Assembly: GCA_022710245.1 (NCBI GenBank)
Contig: JAKLHH010000603.1
Span: 1 to 5,485 of the forward strand
DNA length: 5,485 nucleotides
Direction of reading: 5' to 3'
Source of the DNA: Myxococcota bacterium
Lineage (GTDB): Bacteria; Myxococcota; Polyangia; GCA-2747355; JAKLHH01
Below the pieces are notes generated by a model. That model searched no databases and was not told the DNA's origin. It saw only the letters and a list, made by a program, of their open reading frames with translations. Shown here in pieces: positions 4,722-5,485 of this stretch (within the stretch, counting starts at the first letter, position 1; every line of letters starts with the position of its first letter). Position numbers and translations under genes: made by a program.

Positions 4722-5485
4722 CAGGGCGCCGGGTAGACCCCGCCGTCGTAGCCCGTCGAGACGCTGAAGGGCAGCCTGCTCCCGCCCAGCGAGGCCGCGG
4801 CGTCGCTGGCGAGGCCGACGACGAGGCGCAGCGCGTGGCGCGCCACCGCCGTGTTCGTCTTCACGTCGATCCCGGCCAGGTTGTCCTGGGGCGTGTGGTA
4901 GGGGCCGGGATCGCCGAGGTACATCACGCTCGGCACGCCGCCCTGCGCCATCACGTAGTGGTCGCTGCGCGTGAACCACCCCTGGCCGCCGTCGTGCGGC
5001 AGCCCCGGGACCACCGCCGCCGCGTTGCCCTTCACCTGCAGCCCGAGCGCGCGCCCGTAGAGCGGGTTCGCCGCCGCTGCCCGGTCGCTGGCGCCCCCGA
5101 AGAGGCGGATCTGCTTCGCGTTGCCGCGGCCCACCATCTCGAAGTTCACCACGCCGACGATCTTCTTGTCGCCGAACTGCCGCGAGAGCCTGGCGAAGGC
5201 CTCGGTGCCCTTGAGGCCCTCCTCCTCGGCCGAGGGGAAGAGGAAGATGACGTCGCGGCGCAGCGCCTTGCCGCGCTGGCGCTCGAGGCGGCTGATCGCG
5301 TCGGAGACGTAGAGCGCCGCCGCCACCGCCGAGGCGTTGTCGTTGGCGCCCGTGTAGCCGGCCATCGGCCGCGGCGGGCGCCCCGAGGTCTCGTACCAGC
5401 GCTTCTCGGCCGCGGTGAGCCCGTCGAGGTGCGCGACCACGAGCACCGCCTCCCTCGTCGAGCCGTCGCCGCGTCGGATCCCGAT
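4721..5485 (-). CDS. M28-family zinc aminopeptidase, N-terminal part outside window
   Basis: The reading frame is open to the right edge, so the 254 residues seen are the C-terminal catalytic part. A GTG at 5444-5446 is an internal valine of VLVVAHLDG, not a start: the frame before it reads RRGDGSTREA, typical M28 sequence. Counting from the first visible residue, the co-catalytic metal site is recognisable: H19 (AHLD), D49 (GANDNAS), E87/E88 (AEEEGLKG, general base and ligand), E116 (NFEMVGR) and H197 (YHTPQDN). RSDHY (173-177) and GGVPSVMYLGD match the substrate-pocket segments. Known M28 enzymes use two zinc ions to remove N-terminal residues from peptides and are often exported; an export signal would lie outside the window. 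Where the prototype aminopeptidases have Asp at the fourth ligand, this has Glu, a conservative change. Its stop is 14 bp from the convergent 168-aa gene. Composition matches the host, unlike that gene. Confidence 0.9.
   Translation of the reverse strand: MGIRRGDGSTREAVLVVAHLDGLTAAEKRWYETSGRPPRPMAGYTGANDNASAVAAALYVSDAISRLERQRGKALRRDVIFLFPSAEEEGLKGTEAFARLSRQFGDKKIVGVVNFEMVGRGNAKQIRLFGGASDRAAAANPLYGRALGLQVKGNAAAVVPGLPHDGGQGWFTRSDHYVMAQGGVPSVMYLGDPGPYHTPQDNLAGIDVKTNTAVARHALRLVVGLASDAAASLGGSRLPFSVSTGYDGGVYPAP

Noticed and set aside
4707..5446. GTG at 5444-5446 as the start of the M28 peptidase
   Set aside because: The frame continues upstream to the window edge with typical M28 sequence, and starting there would remove the strand leading to the metal-binding histidine.
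1..5485. CRISPR array, tRNA, rRNA or insertion sequence
   Set aside because: No regularly spaced repeats, cloverleaf, rRNA core sequence, transposase motif or terminal inverted repeats were seen on either strand.

Overview
The window comes from a very GC-rich bacterial chromosome. Sampled rows in the flanking genes reach 49/60 and 50/60 G+C, with codons ending almost always in G or C. The gene content and the ExbD transmembrane sequence (NLVPFIDLL...FLLLTAVWV) fit a Myxococcota / deltaproteobacterial host. That placement is an inference from general familiarity, not from a database search.

Layout, left to right: (1) an ExbD/TolR-type proton-channel subunit on the minus strand (48-512) with a strong Shine-Dalgarno sequence; (2) a 186-bp divergent intergenic region (513-698) with a promoter-like TATAGT box and short repeats; (3) a plus-strand pair, a TatD-family metal-dependent hydrolase (699-1454) and a TcdA/CsdL-type E1-like tRNA t6A dehydratase (1426-2193), overlapping by 29 bp; (4) a short spacer (2194-2260) with a perfect inverted repeat abutting a possible -10 box; (5) a plus-strand pair of lower-GC genes, a 648-aa STAND-like NTPase/winged-helix/TPR protein with a degraded Walker A motif (2261-4207) and an overlapping 168-aa orphan (4200-4706); (6) two adjacent hairpins at the convergent junction; (7) the C-terminal part of an M28 zinc aminopeptidase on the minus strand (4721 to the right edge, open at its N-terminal end).

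The outer genes are ordinary housekeeping or envelope functions: an energised envelope complex, nucleic-acid hydrolysis, tRNA modification and an exopeptidase. The part worth attention is the 2.4-kb two-gene insert between tcdA and the peptidase gene. Its composition differs from both neighbours (31/60 and 35/60 G+C in sampled rows). It has its own operator-like palindrome, and its large protein has the sensor/scaffold architecture of STAND regulators, apparently with a compromised nucleotide-binding loop and a distinct small C-terminal domain. Its small partner is translationally coupled and resembles no family I can name. I read it as a candidate mobile conflict/defence or signalling module. 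The architecture is visible in the sequence, but the function is inferred.
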